Source of the DNA: CAZUPF01 sp964622035
GTDB taxonomy: Bacteria > Patescibacteriota > WWE3 > JAUXAW01 > JAYEID01
Length of the DNA stretch: 15,355 nucleotides
Assembly (NCBI GenBank): GCA_964622035.1
Contig: CAZUPF010000013.1
Coordinates: forward strand, 1-15,355
Reading direction: 5' to 3'
Position 1 is the stretch's first letter; each line of letters opens with the position of its first letter. Shown piece after piece: positions 5,601 to 12,414 of the stretch. A program made the position numbers and the translations under genes. Under the pieces are notes generated by a model. The model was not told the origin of the DNA and searched no databases. It saw only the letters and a program-made list of their open reading frames with translations.

Positions 5601-6170
5601 ATGAAAATCAAAGAATGGGTTGCTGAGAATATTGTCTACCGATTCTTCGGCTGCTTCTACAACAAAAACAACCAGCCTCTTTTCGACTTTATCGCCACCA
5701 AGATTCCGACCGAGTTCCAAGGCAAAGAAATCTCGGACCTAGGGTGCGGCGACGGATCGAATACGGCGCGTATCGAAGAAATCTTTAAGCCCAAAGGCAT
5801 TATTGGGTACGACCACAACGATCATTGTCTCCGACGGGCGCAGGCGGTGGGGCTAAAAGTAAGAAAGCTAGATCTAAACCAGGAGGTGCCCCAAGGCGAG
5901 ATGGCCACGTTCACCTTCTCCCTTCACCACGCCACGGACAAGGAGAAGGTTCTTCGACAGGCGGCCCACAACTTTGAATACCTCTTCCTTTGCGAGCCGG
6001 TGAGAGACCTTTACCACGCCCTGGTCGACGCCGGGAAAACCCTTCCCAAAAAGGAGTGGGTGGGAGTGTTCGACAGAGCCCTTGGCCATTACACCCTGTA
6101 CCAGTATAAAAGCAGTCTCATTGTTTTTTACAAAAAAGCGCCCCACCAGCCGAAAGCTAAAAAGCCCTAG
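5601..6170 (+). CDS. Class I SAM-dependent methyltransferase, substrate unknown
   Basis: This is the only plus-strand gene in the window. The 189-residue product has the SAM-binding motif SDLGCGDGS (45-53), followed by an acidic strand end (GYDHND, near 74-79) and FTFSLHH near 103-109 in the position of motif IV, which is the Rossmann-fold methyltransferase layout. It is short, with a basic proline/lysine tail, and has no recognisable substrate domain. It could act on a small molecule, lipid or protein; nothing nearby decides this. It starts from a near-leaderless promoter shared, back to back, with rnhB, and its stop codon overlaps that of the glycosylase gene in a CTAG palindrome (6167-6170). 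Confidence 0.85.
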   Translation: MKIKEWVAENIVYRFFGCFYNKNNQPLFDFIATKIPTEFQGKEISDLGCGDGSNTARIEEIFKPKGIIGYDHNDHCLRRAQAVGLKVRKLDLNQEVPQGEMATFTFSLHHATDKEKVLRQAAHNFEYLFLCEPVRDLYHALVDAGKTLPKKEWVGVFDRALGHYTLYQYKSSLIVFYKKAPHQPKAKKP

Positions 6171-6901
6171 CTAAGAAGGTTTATCACATCTTCCCGAGTT
6201 TTTGGCCGGCCTTCGGAGCCCAGAAGCCACAAAGCCTTATCAAAAACTAACCAACTTACCCCCGCCTCCCGACAGGCCGTGCTCCAAAGATCTTTTACCT
6301 CCGCAATATTTCTACCCGACACCTCATCAGAGTCGTTAAACCCCAAGAGATGGGCAATACGCACATCGTGGACGTCGACTGGCGGCAGGAGATCTTCGAC
6401 ATCAGAATACCGGTAGTCAAAAGTGTTAACCATCGTCCGGACGAAGAAGTTACCAATCTTCGGGCCGAACCCGCGAAAGGTCTGAACCGATTGCAGAGCC
6501 TCCTTAGCACCCCCCACCCCTTCAAATATCCGGCGAGGGTCCCCACCAAAGTTAGCCAGTAGCCCCCGTGAATTAGCTTTATATCTTCTAACCGCTTCGT
6601 TGATGTAACGCGGCTTCAAATAATTACCGAGCGACCCTCTTAGCTCGTCATCTGGGAGGTTAACCACATAAACCGGATCGAAGAAGCCGGGGTTGGCGGC
6701 GAAAAGCTCCCTCGCCCCCTCATACAGCCGCTGCGACTTAGTAGCGTAGTCGAGCTGAATTACGTAGAAGAGGAATAGCGCTTTCTGCAGATCGGTGGCC
6801 TGGGGAGGAACCAAGTCTTCCGCATTAACCTTATTGGCAAAAACACCCCTACCGCTTCGGTAAGCTTTGACAACGACTTTCACAAACTCTGGAGGTTCCA
6901 C
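6167..6901 (-). CDS. HhH-GPD superfamily DNA glycosylase / AP lyase-like protein
   Basis: The 244-residue product has a helix-hairpin-helix segment, FRGFGPKIGNFF (142-153), with K148 where endonuclease III and OGG-type enzymes keep the Schiff-base lysine. LPPVDVHDVRIAHLLGF follows, with D176 in the place of the catalytic aspartate (VDTH in EndoIII). These residues indicate a bifunctional base-excision glycosylase with lyase activity. The four-cysteine iron-sulfur loop of EndoIII and MutY is absent, and the ending FDKALWLLG recalls OGG/AGOG-type enzymes. An oxidised purine such as 8-oxoguanine is a reasonable guess for the substrate, but the N-terminal half gives no proof. The start is GTG, with TATAAT six bases upstream and no Shine-Dalgarno site. 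Its neighbours ywbE and the opposite-strand methyltransferase do not clarify its role. Confidence 0.8.
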   Translation of the reverse strand: MEPPEFVKVVVKAYRSGRGVFANKVNAEDLVPPQATDLQKALFLFYVIQLDYATKSQRLYEGARELFAANPGFFDPVYVVNLPDDELRGSLGNYLKPRYINEAVRRYKANSRGLLANFGGDPRRIFEGVGGAKEALQSVQTFRGFGPKIGNFFVRTMVNTFDYRYSDVEDLLPPVDVHDVRIAHLLGFNDSDEVSGRNIAEVKDLWSTACREAGVSWLVFDKALWLLGSEGRPKTREDVINLLS

Positions 6902-6907
6902 TAGCAG

Positions 6908-6913
6908 ATTATA
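6908..6913 (-). promoter_or_regulatory. -10 hexamer for the glycosylase gene
   Basis: The minus strand reads a perfect TATAAT six bases before the GTG start, so transcription should start at the G of the start codon or next to it. The -35 position, which would overlap the end of ywbE, is weak. Confidence 0.5.
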
Positions 6914-6928
6914 GCAGCGGGAGGGTGA

Positions 6929-7207
6929 TTACCGAAGATCATCAAGACCAGGAAGTTCCTCGGGGCGGTAGCCCCCAGGAGAACGCGGCTTAGCACCTTC
7001 AAGCCAGCGCTGTTCTCCAACCTCGTCCACGAAACTCTGCACCCGAGCGATAGTTCCGTCAGTCAGACGCACCTTGTGACCGCGAGAATGGACACGCGCC
7101 TTAGTAAGCACATCCTTAACCACCCCGGTGGTAAGTTCTCCGGTGGTGTAGTGCATTTTTTGGATGGCATTGACCCGATCACCGTGTTTGGGGTAGCGCT
7201 GTCTCAT
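6929..7207 (-). CDS. ywbE: YwbE family protein (DUF2196)
   Basis: The 92-residue product carries the YwbE core TGELTTGVVKDVLTKARVHS (22-41), followed by a GHKVRLTDGTIARVQSF stretch, the conserved family signature. The role of YwbE is unknown; the compact beta-rich core with many basic residues looks like a nucleic acid or ribosome-associated fold, but that is inference. B. subtilis YwbE is about 65 residues, and here there are about 30 extra C-terminal residues (ending PEELPGLDDLR). The ATG overlaps the pfkB stop as ATGA (7204-7207), so translation is probably coupled. Confidence 0.85.
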   Translation of the reverse strand: MRQRYPKHGDRVNAIQKMHYTTGELTTGVVKDVLTKARVHSRGHKVRLTDGTIARVQSFVDEVGEQRWLEGAKPRSPGGYRPEELPGLDDLR

Positions 7208-8172
7208 CCGGAGAGTTTTTCCTTGATCTCGTTCGCAGTTAAAAGCCCCACTTGCGATCCAACTTTAGAAATCACCGATGCCGCGTTGGCATTACCCCAC
7301 TGCAGGCACTCCGCCAAACCCTTACCCTGGGTATAAGCCGCCAAAAAAGCGGCCGAGAAGCTGTCCCCAGCTCCCGTCATCTCAGTTAGCTTCGTCGACA
7401 CCGCAGGAGCGTGACTAAACACCTCACCGTCAAAAGCGTAAGCGCCGTTAGCCCCATCGGTGATCACTACTACCTCGGGGCCCAGGGATTGCAACTTGGC
7501 CGCCAGCTCGCCGATCTGCCCCCCACGGCCCGCCTCATCAAATTTGACAAAGCCCGCACCGGCCATCTCCCCCGCCTCCTCACTGTTCAGAAGCAGAACC
7601 GTACTTTTTTCTAAAACTGGGCCATTTTTGGCCGCCCCGGCGGCAATCTCGTGCATTCCAGGATTATACGACAGCTTGGCCCCCACCCGCCCAACATATT
7701 CCAACACCTCTTGGTGCAGACCCTGAAAATCCTCCCCCGCCGAGGTTAAGTAAACCCACCTAGTCTTGGGAGGCTCGGTCGGCAGGGAATACTTTCGGGG
7801 GAAATGATAAGCCAAAATCGTTCGCTCGCCCTGAAAATTAATAATTACCGATTCATCCGTCTTCTCTTGCTCACTCAAAAGCACCCAGAACAGCTCAGCC
7901 CCCGCATCCTTTAGAGCCCTAAGAACCAGCTCCGCCTCCATATCCTTACCTAGCCACGAGATAATCGCCACCTTCAGACCCAAGCGAGCACACCCCACCG
8001 CCGCATTGGGAGCGTTACCCCCCACCGCCCTAGAAAGCTCTTCGACCGGAGTCTTGTCTGCAAAATCAAGACAAAGCCGGGAGTCGCCATCCCCCGATGT
8101 AGCAACCTCTGCTTCCGAGATCTTCAAAAAACAATCAACTGTTGAATGGCCAATGGTAACTAAGTCGAACAT
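7204..8172 (-). CDS. PfkB/ribokinase family carbohydrate kinase
   Basis: This is an ATP-dependent sugar kinase of the cytoplasm. The 322-residue product shows the N-terminal signature GGNAPNAAVGCARLG (51-65) and the C-terminal signature MTGAGDSFSAAF (265-276), with catalytic base D270, plus the nucleotide-binding ITDGANGAY near 237-245. The substrate is not fixed by these motifs: fructose 6-phosphate, tagatose 6-phosphate, ribose and other sugars are all used by the family. The neighbouring bisphosphate aldolase gene, whose stop is one base before this ATG, makes a hexose-phosphate the best guess, with kinase and aldolase forming consecutive steps. ATG at 8172 gives the usual start MFDLVTIGHSTVD; the frame is open 35 codons further upstream, but that would overlap the aldolase gene. 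Confidence 0.92.
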   Translation of the reverse strand: MFDLVTIGHSTVDCFLKISEAEVATSGDGDSRLCLDFADKTPVEELSRAVGGNAPNAAVGCARLGLKVAIISWLGKDMEAELVLRALKDAGAELFWVLLSEQEKTDESVIINFQGERTILAYHFPRKYSLPTEPPKTRWVYLTSAGEDFQGLHQEVLEYVGRVGAKLSYNPGMHEIAAGAAKNGPVLEKSTVLLLNSEEAGEMAGAGFVKFDEAGRGGQIGELAAKLQSLGPEVVVITDGANGAYAFDGEVFSHAPAVSTKLTEMTGAGDSFSAAFLAAYTQGKGLAECLQWGNANAASVISKVGSQVGLLTANEIKEKLSG

Positions 8173-8173
8173 T

Positions 8174-9010
8174 TTAGTAGCGAGTATTAAGAAGTGTAAC
8201 TTTACCCCCAACGACTTTCCGGAGTTCCTCAACCACCGGAGCCAAAATCTTGTACGGGACAATTTCTTCTGGGTCATCGGTCAAGACTTTTCGCAGAGAT
8301 TGCGACCAAGCCAGCCGCAATTCCGTATTCACATTCACCTTGACAACCCCCGCCCGTACCGCCCCACGCAGATCGTCCTCCTTAACCCCTGAACCCCCAT
8401 GCAGCGATAGATAACATCCGGCCGCCTCCTTAACCTGCGCCAAATGGTCCAGATCAAGAGCCAACGGCTGCGCATAAACACCGTGAAGGTTTCCGCAAAA
8501 GACTGCCAGAACATCCACCCCTGTCTCAGCCACGAATCGCGCGGCCACCTCCGGATCGGTCAGCACCCTCTCCCCAACACCGGGCCGCAGAGTGGAATGG
8601 CCCCCAGCTTGGTCAATCTCCCCCTCGACCAAGGCTCCCCTCCCACGGGCTAAAGCAACCACCTCCTTGGTTCGAGCAATATTCTCCTCAAGGGGTAGAT
8701 CGGACCCGTCAAAATGAACCATATCAAACCCCACAGCCAGCGCTTTTTCTACATTTACTAAATCTCGCGCGTGATCCAGGTTTAGAAACAGCGGAGCCGT
8801 CGAACCCCGGCGAAGAGCCCCAACTGCCGCCGCTAAAGTCTCAATCCCCAGAAAATCAGCCTCCCCTGGACTCATCTCCAGAATCACTGGAGCTTCCAAA
8901 GTTTGCGCGGCGGCGGCGATGGCCCTAACTTGCGCTAAAGTCGAAACATTGAAAGCGCCGAGGGCGCCCTGATTCTCTTGTACTTTTTGGAAGGTCTCCG
9001 CAAGTGTCAT
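8174..9010 (-). CDS. fba: Class II fructose/tagatose-bisphosphate aldolase
   Basis: The family splits fructose or tagatose 1,6-bisphosphate into dihydroxyacetone phosphate and glyceraldehyde 3-phosphate with a zinc ion. The 278-residue product has AFNVSTLAQVRAI (19-31), LDH with catalytic D79 and zinc ligand H80, DGSDLPLEENI (101-111), VEGEID (128-133), GNLHGVY with H176, LHGGSG with H204, and VKVNVNTELR (223-232). All three zinc histidines are present. The VNVNTELR segment is closer to the VNVATEL form of GatY/KbaY tagatose enzymes than to the INIDTD form of typical FbaA, so either substrate is possible. A weak AGGA lies upstream of the ATG. It is followed by pfkB with a one-base gap. Confidence 0.93.
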   Translation of the reverse strand: MTLAETFQKVQENQGALGAFNVSTLAQVRAIAAAAQTLEAPVILEMSPGEADFLGIETLAAAVGALRRGSTAPLFLNLDHARDLVNVEKALAVGFDMVHFDGSDLPLEENIARTKEVVALARGRGALVEGEIDQAGGHSTLRPGVGERVLTDPEVAARFVAETGVDVLAVFCGNLHGVYAQPLALDLDHLAQVKEAAGCYLSLHGGSGVKEDDLRGAVRAGVVKVNVNTELRLAWSQSLRKVLTDDPEEIVPYKILAPVVEELRKVVGGKVTLLNTRY

Positions 9011-9020
9011 CTTACCAATC

Positions 9021-9377
9021 CTACGGTAGCAAATTAAGAAAGGAATACAAAAGTAAAAACCCGATGATTAAAAGGTAGGCGGCTAATTCGCCCCGCGAAG
9101 GCTCCCTTTCCAAAAACCAGAACCATCTCCTAACCTCTCCCCGCTTAAAATCTCGGTACTGGAAAAAGAGGCTCGTGGAGAGGGCGGAAAGGAGGAAGGA
9201 GGAAACAAAGGGGCTCTGGGCACTCGAGGTGGCATAGAGAGCCAGCAACGCCAGAGAGCCTTGAAAAACAACGCTGCGAAAAATCGCCCACAACTCCGCC
9301 CAGAGAGACGCCAACCTAAAAACAACGACCCCCGAAACAGCACCGAAAACTAAAGAAACACCGCCCCAAAAGTTCAT
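9021..9377 (-). CDS. Small integral membrane protein, unknown
   Basis: No family is recognised. The 118-residue product is mostly hydrophobic, with about four membrane helices (roughly residues 4-22, 35-50, 54-73 and 97-116). A charged loop (75-95), rich in Arg, Lys and Glu, lies between the third and fourth. Tryptophan and phenylalanine are unusually frequent. It lies ten bases upstream of fba and appears to be the first gene of the aldolase-kinase operon. A role in transport or sensing for that pathway is possible but not shown. Confidence 0.75.
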   Translation of the reverse strand: MNFWGGVSLVFGAVSGVVVFRLASLWAELWAIFRSVVFQGSLALLALYATSSAQSPFVSSFLLSALSTSLFFQYRDFKRGEVRRWFWFLEREPSRGELAAYLLIIGFLLLYSFLNLLP

Positions 9378-9384
9378 CTAAATC

Positions 9385-9413
9385 AGCATAGCATAAGATA
9401 ATAATTTTGTTGA
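9385..9413 (-). promoter_or_regulatory. Promoter for the membrane protein-fba-pfkB-ywbE operon
   Basis: The minus strand has -35 TCAACA (9413-9408), a 17-base spacer and -10 TATGCT (9390-9385). The ATG is seven bases further on, so the mRNA would be nearly leaderless. Each element matches four of six consensus bases. Confidence 0.45.
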
Positions 9414-9423
9414 CCAGCTAGTA

Positions 9424-10053
9424 TTACCCCTCACCTACCAGAGGTACGAAGGTGAAAGCCCCAAAAAAATCACGGGTGAATTCCTCCCCCACCCGGGCAA
9501 CCCGCACCAGCTGTTGAACAAACCTACCCCCGACAGGAGCGACTAGCTGGCCCTTGTCCTTAAGCTGCGCCAAGAGGGCCTCAGGCACCCGCGCCGCTGC
9601 CGCGGTGACAATAATTCTATCGAACGGGGCCTCCTCCACGAGACCACGGCGCCCGTCTCCCACCAAAACCGTCACGTTCTTATACCCCAAACGCTCCAAA
9701 ACACGCCCGGCCTCCCCCGACAGCTCCGGCAGATACTCAAGCGTAAAAACCCTCTCGGCCAATTCCGCCAAAATCGCCGCCTGGTAACCGGAGCCCGTTC
9801 CCACCTCTAGCACCCTATCAGCGGGCTGAGGATCAAGCAGCTCGGTCATAAAAGCAGTTGTATATGGCTGGGAGATCGTCTGACCGTAACCAATTGAGAG
9901 CGGGTAATCAATATAAGCGGAAGGTTTAGCAGTGATGGGAACAAACTCTTCACGAGGAACTTTTTGGAAGGCAGCTAAAACCCGAGGATCGCCAATTCCC
10001 CGAGGGATTAATTGCTCTTCGACCATTCTCTCCCGAAGTTTGGCAGAATTCAT
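9424..10053 (-). CDS. pcm: Protein-L-isoaspartate O-methyltransferase
   Basis: This enzyme uses SAM to methylate isoaspartate in ageing proteins, so that they can return to normal aspartate. The 209-residue product has the family signature YGQTISQPYTTAFMTELL (56-73), the SAM loop VLEVGTGSGYQAAILAEL (81-98), the acidic strand end LEYLPEL, and the C-terminal FVPLVGEG ending. The length is normal for the family. The gene stands alone between the terminator at 10088-10114 and the next operon, with TATAAT six bases from the ATG and no Shine-Dalgarno site. Confidence 0.96.
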   Translation of the reverse strand: MNSAKLRERMVEEQLIPRGIGDPRVLAAFQKVPREEFVPITAKPSAYIDYPLSIGYGQTISQPYTTAFMTELLDPQPADRVLEVGTGSGYQAAILAELAERVFTLEYLPELSGEAGRVLERLGYKNVTVLVGDGRRGLVEEAPFDRIIVTAAAARVPEALLAQLKDKGQLVAPVGGRFVQQLVRVARVGEEFTRDFFGAFTFVPLVGEG

Positions 10054-10059
10054 AGGCTA

Positions 10060-10065
10060 ATTATA
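10060..10065 (-). promoter_or_regulatory. -10 hexamer for pcm
   Basis: The minus strand reads a perfect TATAAT, six bases before the ATG, so the predicted start site coincides with the start codon. The -35 position (10083-10088, TCGTTA) is weak and overlaps the T-run of the upstream terminator. A terminator directly before it means pcm needs its own promoter. Confidence 0.6.
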
Positions 10066-10087
10066 GCAAACGGGCGGGCTTATAACG

Positions 10088-10114
10088 AAAAAGAACCCGC
10101 CGAGCGACGGATTC
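10088..10114 (-). terminator. Intrinsic terminator after the Tic20-like gene
   Basis: On the minus strand, GAATCCGTC (10114-10106) pairs with GGCGGGTTC (10101-10093) in nine pairs, including two G-U, around the loop GCTC. Five T residues (10092-10088) follow. It lies 31 bases after the upstream stop codon. Confidence 0.85.
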
Positions 10115-10145
10115 TTTTCCCTGCAAATCTGCAGAAGCGACAATT

Positions 10146-10586
10146 TCAGCCCATCTTCGCCACCTGCTCCCGAGCAATCTTCCCCAAAACGGGAACCTCC
10201 CACGCCTCACCTTGATAGGCCTTAACCATCAAAACAACCCACAGAACACCAACGGCCAAATTAATCAGTAGGCCTAAAAGCCACCCGAGAATGGGAACAA
10301 ATCCCAGAACGATACTTACCACAAAGACCGCCGCCGAAAGGACAATGGATTGCATCGCGTGGAAACGAACAGACTGGTCTTCCTTTTCGATCATCAGGAA
10401 AACGATCCCCGTCACGAGCCCCAAAAAATAACAGAGCGCTCCGGCAACATTAGGTGCCAACCCTGTTCCGCCCGTCGCCGGCTGAGACCTGAACTCCGGG
10501 GCCACCTCGGCCACCTCTGGCTGTGGGGACTCGGGCTGGATCCTTTCTGGCACCCCCGCGCTAGGAACTTCAAATTCTTCAGACAT
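10146..10586 (-). CDS. Tic20-like / DUF4870 membrane protein
   Basis: The 146-residue product has a disordered Pro/Glu-rich N-terminus (1-42) and then NVAGALCYFLGLVTGIVFLM (46-65), a charged loop EKEDQSVRFHAMQS (67-80) and two or three more hydrophobic helices (about 81-97, 98-122), ending in a GEAWEVPVLGKIA segment. The order of a first helix, the VRFHAxQS loop and the VP-x-G-x-IA end is that of DUF4870/Tic20-like small membrane proteins, whose bacterial role is unknown. ATG at 10586 is preferred over the in-frame GTG at 10595, because GGAGG (10595-10599) overlaps that GTG and lies eight bases before the ATG. It is a monocistronic unit, with a TTGACA promoter upstream and an intrinsic terminator downstream. 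Confidence 0.85.
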   Translation of the reverse strand: MSEEFEVPSAGVPERIQPESPQPEVAEVAPEFRSQPATGGTGLAPNVAGALCYFLGLVTGIVFLMIEKEDQSVRFHAMQSIVLSAAVFVVSIVLGFVPILGWLLGLLINLAVGVLWVVLMVKAYQGEAWEVPVLGKIAREQVAKMG

Positions 10587-10594
10587 TAACTTCA

Positions 10595-10599
10595 CCTCC
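10595..10599 (-). promoter_or_regulatory. Shine-Dalgarno site of the Tic20-like gene
   Basis: The minus strand reads GGAGG within GGGGAGGTGA, eight bases from the ATG. It is the strongest ribosome binding site in the window. It fixes the start and shows that this organism does use Shine-Dalgarno initiation for some genes. Confidence 0.8.
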
Positions 10600-10621
10600 C
10601 CTCGTAAAACTCATCACCTGC

Positions 10622-10650
10622 AGACTAGCGAGAAACGGCCCCCCTGTCAA
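10622..10650 (-). promoter_or_regulatory. Promoter of the Tic20-like gene
   Basis: The minus strand has a perfect -35 TTGACA (10650-10645), a 17-base spacer and -10 TAGTCT (10627-10622). It begins just after the DNA ligase stop codon and predicts a leader of about 30 bases that contains the GGAGG site. Confidence 0.5.
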
Positions 10651-10653
10651 ACC

Positions 10654-12414
10654 TCATTGCAGCTCATATAAACTCTGAATCTCCGCCACCGTTGTGGCGT
10701 CCTCAGCTGCTTTATCCTCACGAAACCCCACCAACCGCGGAAACCTCAGGGCGTAGCTAGAGGAATGGAGGGGACTCTTTGAGATCTCATCGGCTCTGAT
10801 GGACACGACCATAGAGGGCGTAATCCAAACATCAGGAGCCAGCTCCTTGGGCACATCAACTTGCGCCGGGGCCTTCTCCACCCGCAGCTCGTCACAACGC
10901 CGCCTCATCTCCAGAAACTGCTCATCAGTCAACCCCGACCCTACTTTGGAAATCGTCCGGAACATATCCAACTCCTCGTCATAAACACCCACTAAGATTC
11001 CCCCAATACCAAATTTGGCCCGCCTACCTTCTCCCACGTAATAGCCCAAGATGGCCGCATCAACCGTCTCCTTTTCCCCCTTGAGCTTGATCCAGGAAAA
11101 GCCGCGTCCCCCCGCCTCGTACTCACTATCAAGATTCTTAAAAACCAGCCCCTCTAAGCCCTCATCCAGGGTTTTCTGTAGATATCTCTCCCCCGCCTCC
11201 GCTGAGGTAATAATCTTCTGCGGCGTTAGTTTAACGGTCTCTCCCTCTCCAACCACCCGCTCCATAATCTTCCGTCGCTCAGCGAAAGACCTTCCCAGCA
11301 AACTCTCGCCGTCCTTGTAAAGAATGTCGAACACAAAGAATTTTAACGGCACTTCTTGGGCCTTTTCCCCTACCCCGTACTTCCTCTTCCGCGTCGCCGT
11401 AACCTGGAAGGGAACAAACTCACCAGTCTGGGCATCAAACCCCAGGGCCTCGCCGTCGAGAATCACACTCTCGGCTTCGAGTTGTTTAGCCGCCGCTTCC
11501 AAAATATCGGGAAACATGTGGGAAACATCATCTAAGTTGCGGGTAAACGCTTTGATAAAGAACTGGGGCGCGGAAAAACCGGCCAGCTCCAAAGCTGATT
11601 GCCCACCCCGAGCCTGCAGGGGAGAGGTCTGTTGATTCCTATCCAGATGGAGCTGAACTCGCTCGCCATCAAACTTCGGCTCGGTAGCGGTTTTGCCACC
11701 CATCCGCTCGAGAACCTCCGCTACATTCTTAGCCCGCTGGCAGCGCTGGGGTAGCAGTGGGCGTCCAAGCGCAATCTTGATCGCCGCCGAACCCTGTGGT
11801 CCTTTCTCCTTAAAAACTTGAGCGATGAGCCCGATGTCTGGACAAACGTTGTAAGCCCGTTCCAAAGATCCTCGAAGAGATTTATCCCCCGCCCGCATCC
11901 ATGACAGAGAATCGAGCATTGTCTTATCGCCAAACCCCAAACGCAGCTTTCCTAGAACAATCCGGGTAACGTATCTGGCCGAAAGAGGGTCTAGGGAAAG
12001 AAGTAGGTTTGTCAAGCTGGTAACTTTTCTTTCCTGAGAGCCTGCCCCCGCATCTTCGGCCACCTTCCGCAGCTCCTCATAGACCTCAGCCACATCAAGA
12101 TCTTTTTTCTGCCCGCACCCCGCCAACCCCTCAATCACCGTTCCCCAGTCCCCCACCTTATTGAACAACTTAGTTACTCTACTCTCGTCCTTACCACTTA
12201 CCTTAGAGGCAACCCGGGCCATCATCTTTCCTGCTAAATTAAACCGCAGCGCCTCGTAGAGGGGAGCCATCTCCCCCAAAGAAAGGTAAGCCACGGGTCG
12301 CACCTCGGCAGACGTTACCTCCTCAAAGAGAGCAGCCAAAACTCTGGTCATCTCCAGAAGAGATGGCGTATCTTCCAGTTTCTTTAGGTATTGGGAAAAC
12401 TTGGAGAACTTCAT
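10654..12414 (-). CDS. lig: ATP-dependent DNA ligase, archaeal type
   Basis: The enzyme seals nicks in DNA using ATP. The 586-residue product has the N-terminal DNA-binding domain (about 1-210), motif I KFDGER with the adenylated lysine K247, FFVFDILY (359-366, motif III), EGLVFKNL (421-428, motif IV), WIKLKGE (441-447, motif V) and a C-terminal OB domain. This layout and length match archaeal ligases; bacterial replicative ligases are NAD-dependent LigA. Compared with archaeal enzymes, where about 20 residues separate the motif I lysine from SRRLExV, this protein has about 45 (to TRNLDDV), an insertion of about 25 residues near 261-285. The ATG overlaps the Fic stop as ATGA (12411-12414), so the two are translationally coupled. 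It likely serves repair, or may back up LigA if that exists elsewhere. Confidence 0.94.
   Translation of the reverse strand: MKFSKFSQYLKKLEDTPSLLEMTRVLAALFEEVTSAEVRPVAYLSLGEMAPLYEALRFNLAGKMMARVASKVSGKDESRVTKLFNKVGDWGTVIEGLAGCGQKKDLDVAEVYEELRKVAEDAGAGSQERKVTSLTNLLLSLDPLSARYVTRIVLGKLRLGFGDKTMLDSLSWMRAGDKSLRGSLERAYNVCPDIGLIAQVFKEKGPQGSAAIKIALGRPLLPQRCQRAKNVAEVLERMGGKTATEPKFDGERVQLHLDRNQQTSPLQARGGQSALELAGFSAPQFFIKAFTRNLDDVSHMFPDILEAAAKQLEAESVILDGEALGFDAQTGEFVPFQVTATRKRKYGVGEKAQEVPLKFFVFDILYKDGESLLGRSFAERRKIMERVVGEGETVKLTPQKIITSAEAGERYLQKTLDEGLEGLVFKNLDSEYEAGGRGFSWIKLKGEKETVDAAILGYYVGEGRRAKFGIGGILVGVYDEELDMFRTISKVGSGLTDEQFLEMRRRCDELRVEKAPAQVDVPKELAPDVWITPSMVVSIRADEISKSPLHSSSYALRFPRLVGFREDKAAEDATTVAEIQSLYELQ
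11560..11634. other. Probable in-frame insertion in the ligase gene
   Basis: This stretch encodes residues 261-285, which have no counterpart in archaeal ligases as I recall them. Its DNA has short inverted repeats: plus-strand CAGCT-CCAA-AGCTG near 11584-11597, and CCCC paired with GGGG around a GAGCCTGCA loop near 11606-11622. The encoded piece is Gln/Ser/Ala/Gly-rich and would make a surface loop just after the active-site lysine. The exact edges are uncertain. Confidence 0.45.

Noticed and set aside
6153..6178. Short AGCT-type palindrome near the convergent gene ends, as a possible terminator
   Set aside because: The stem is only about four pairs with a long loop, and there is no proper T-run.
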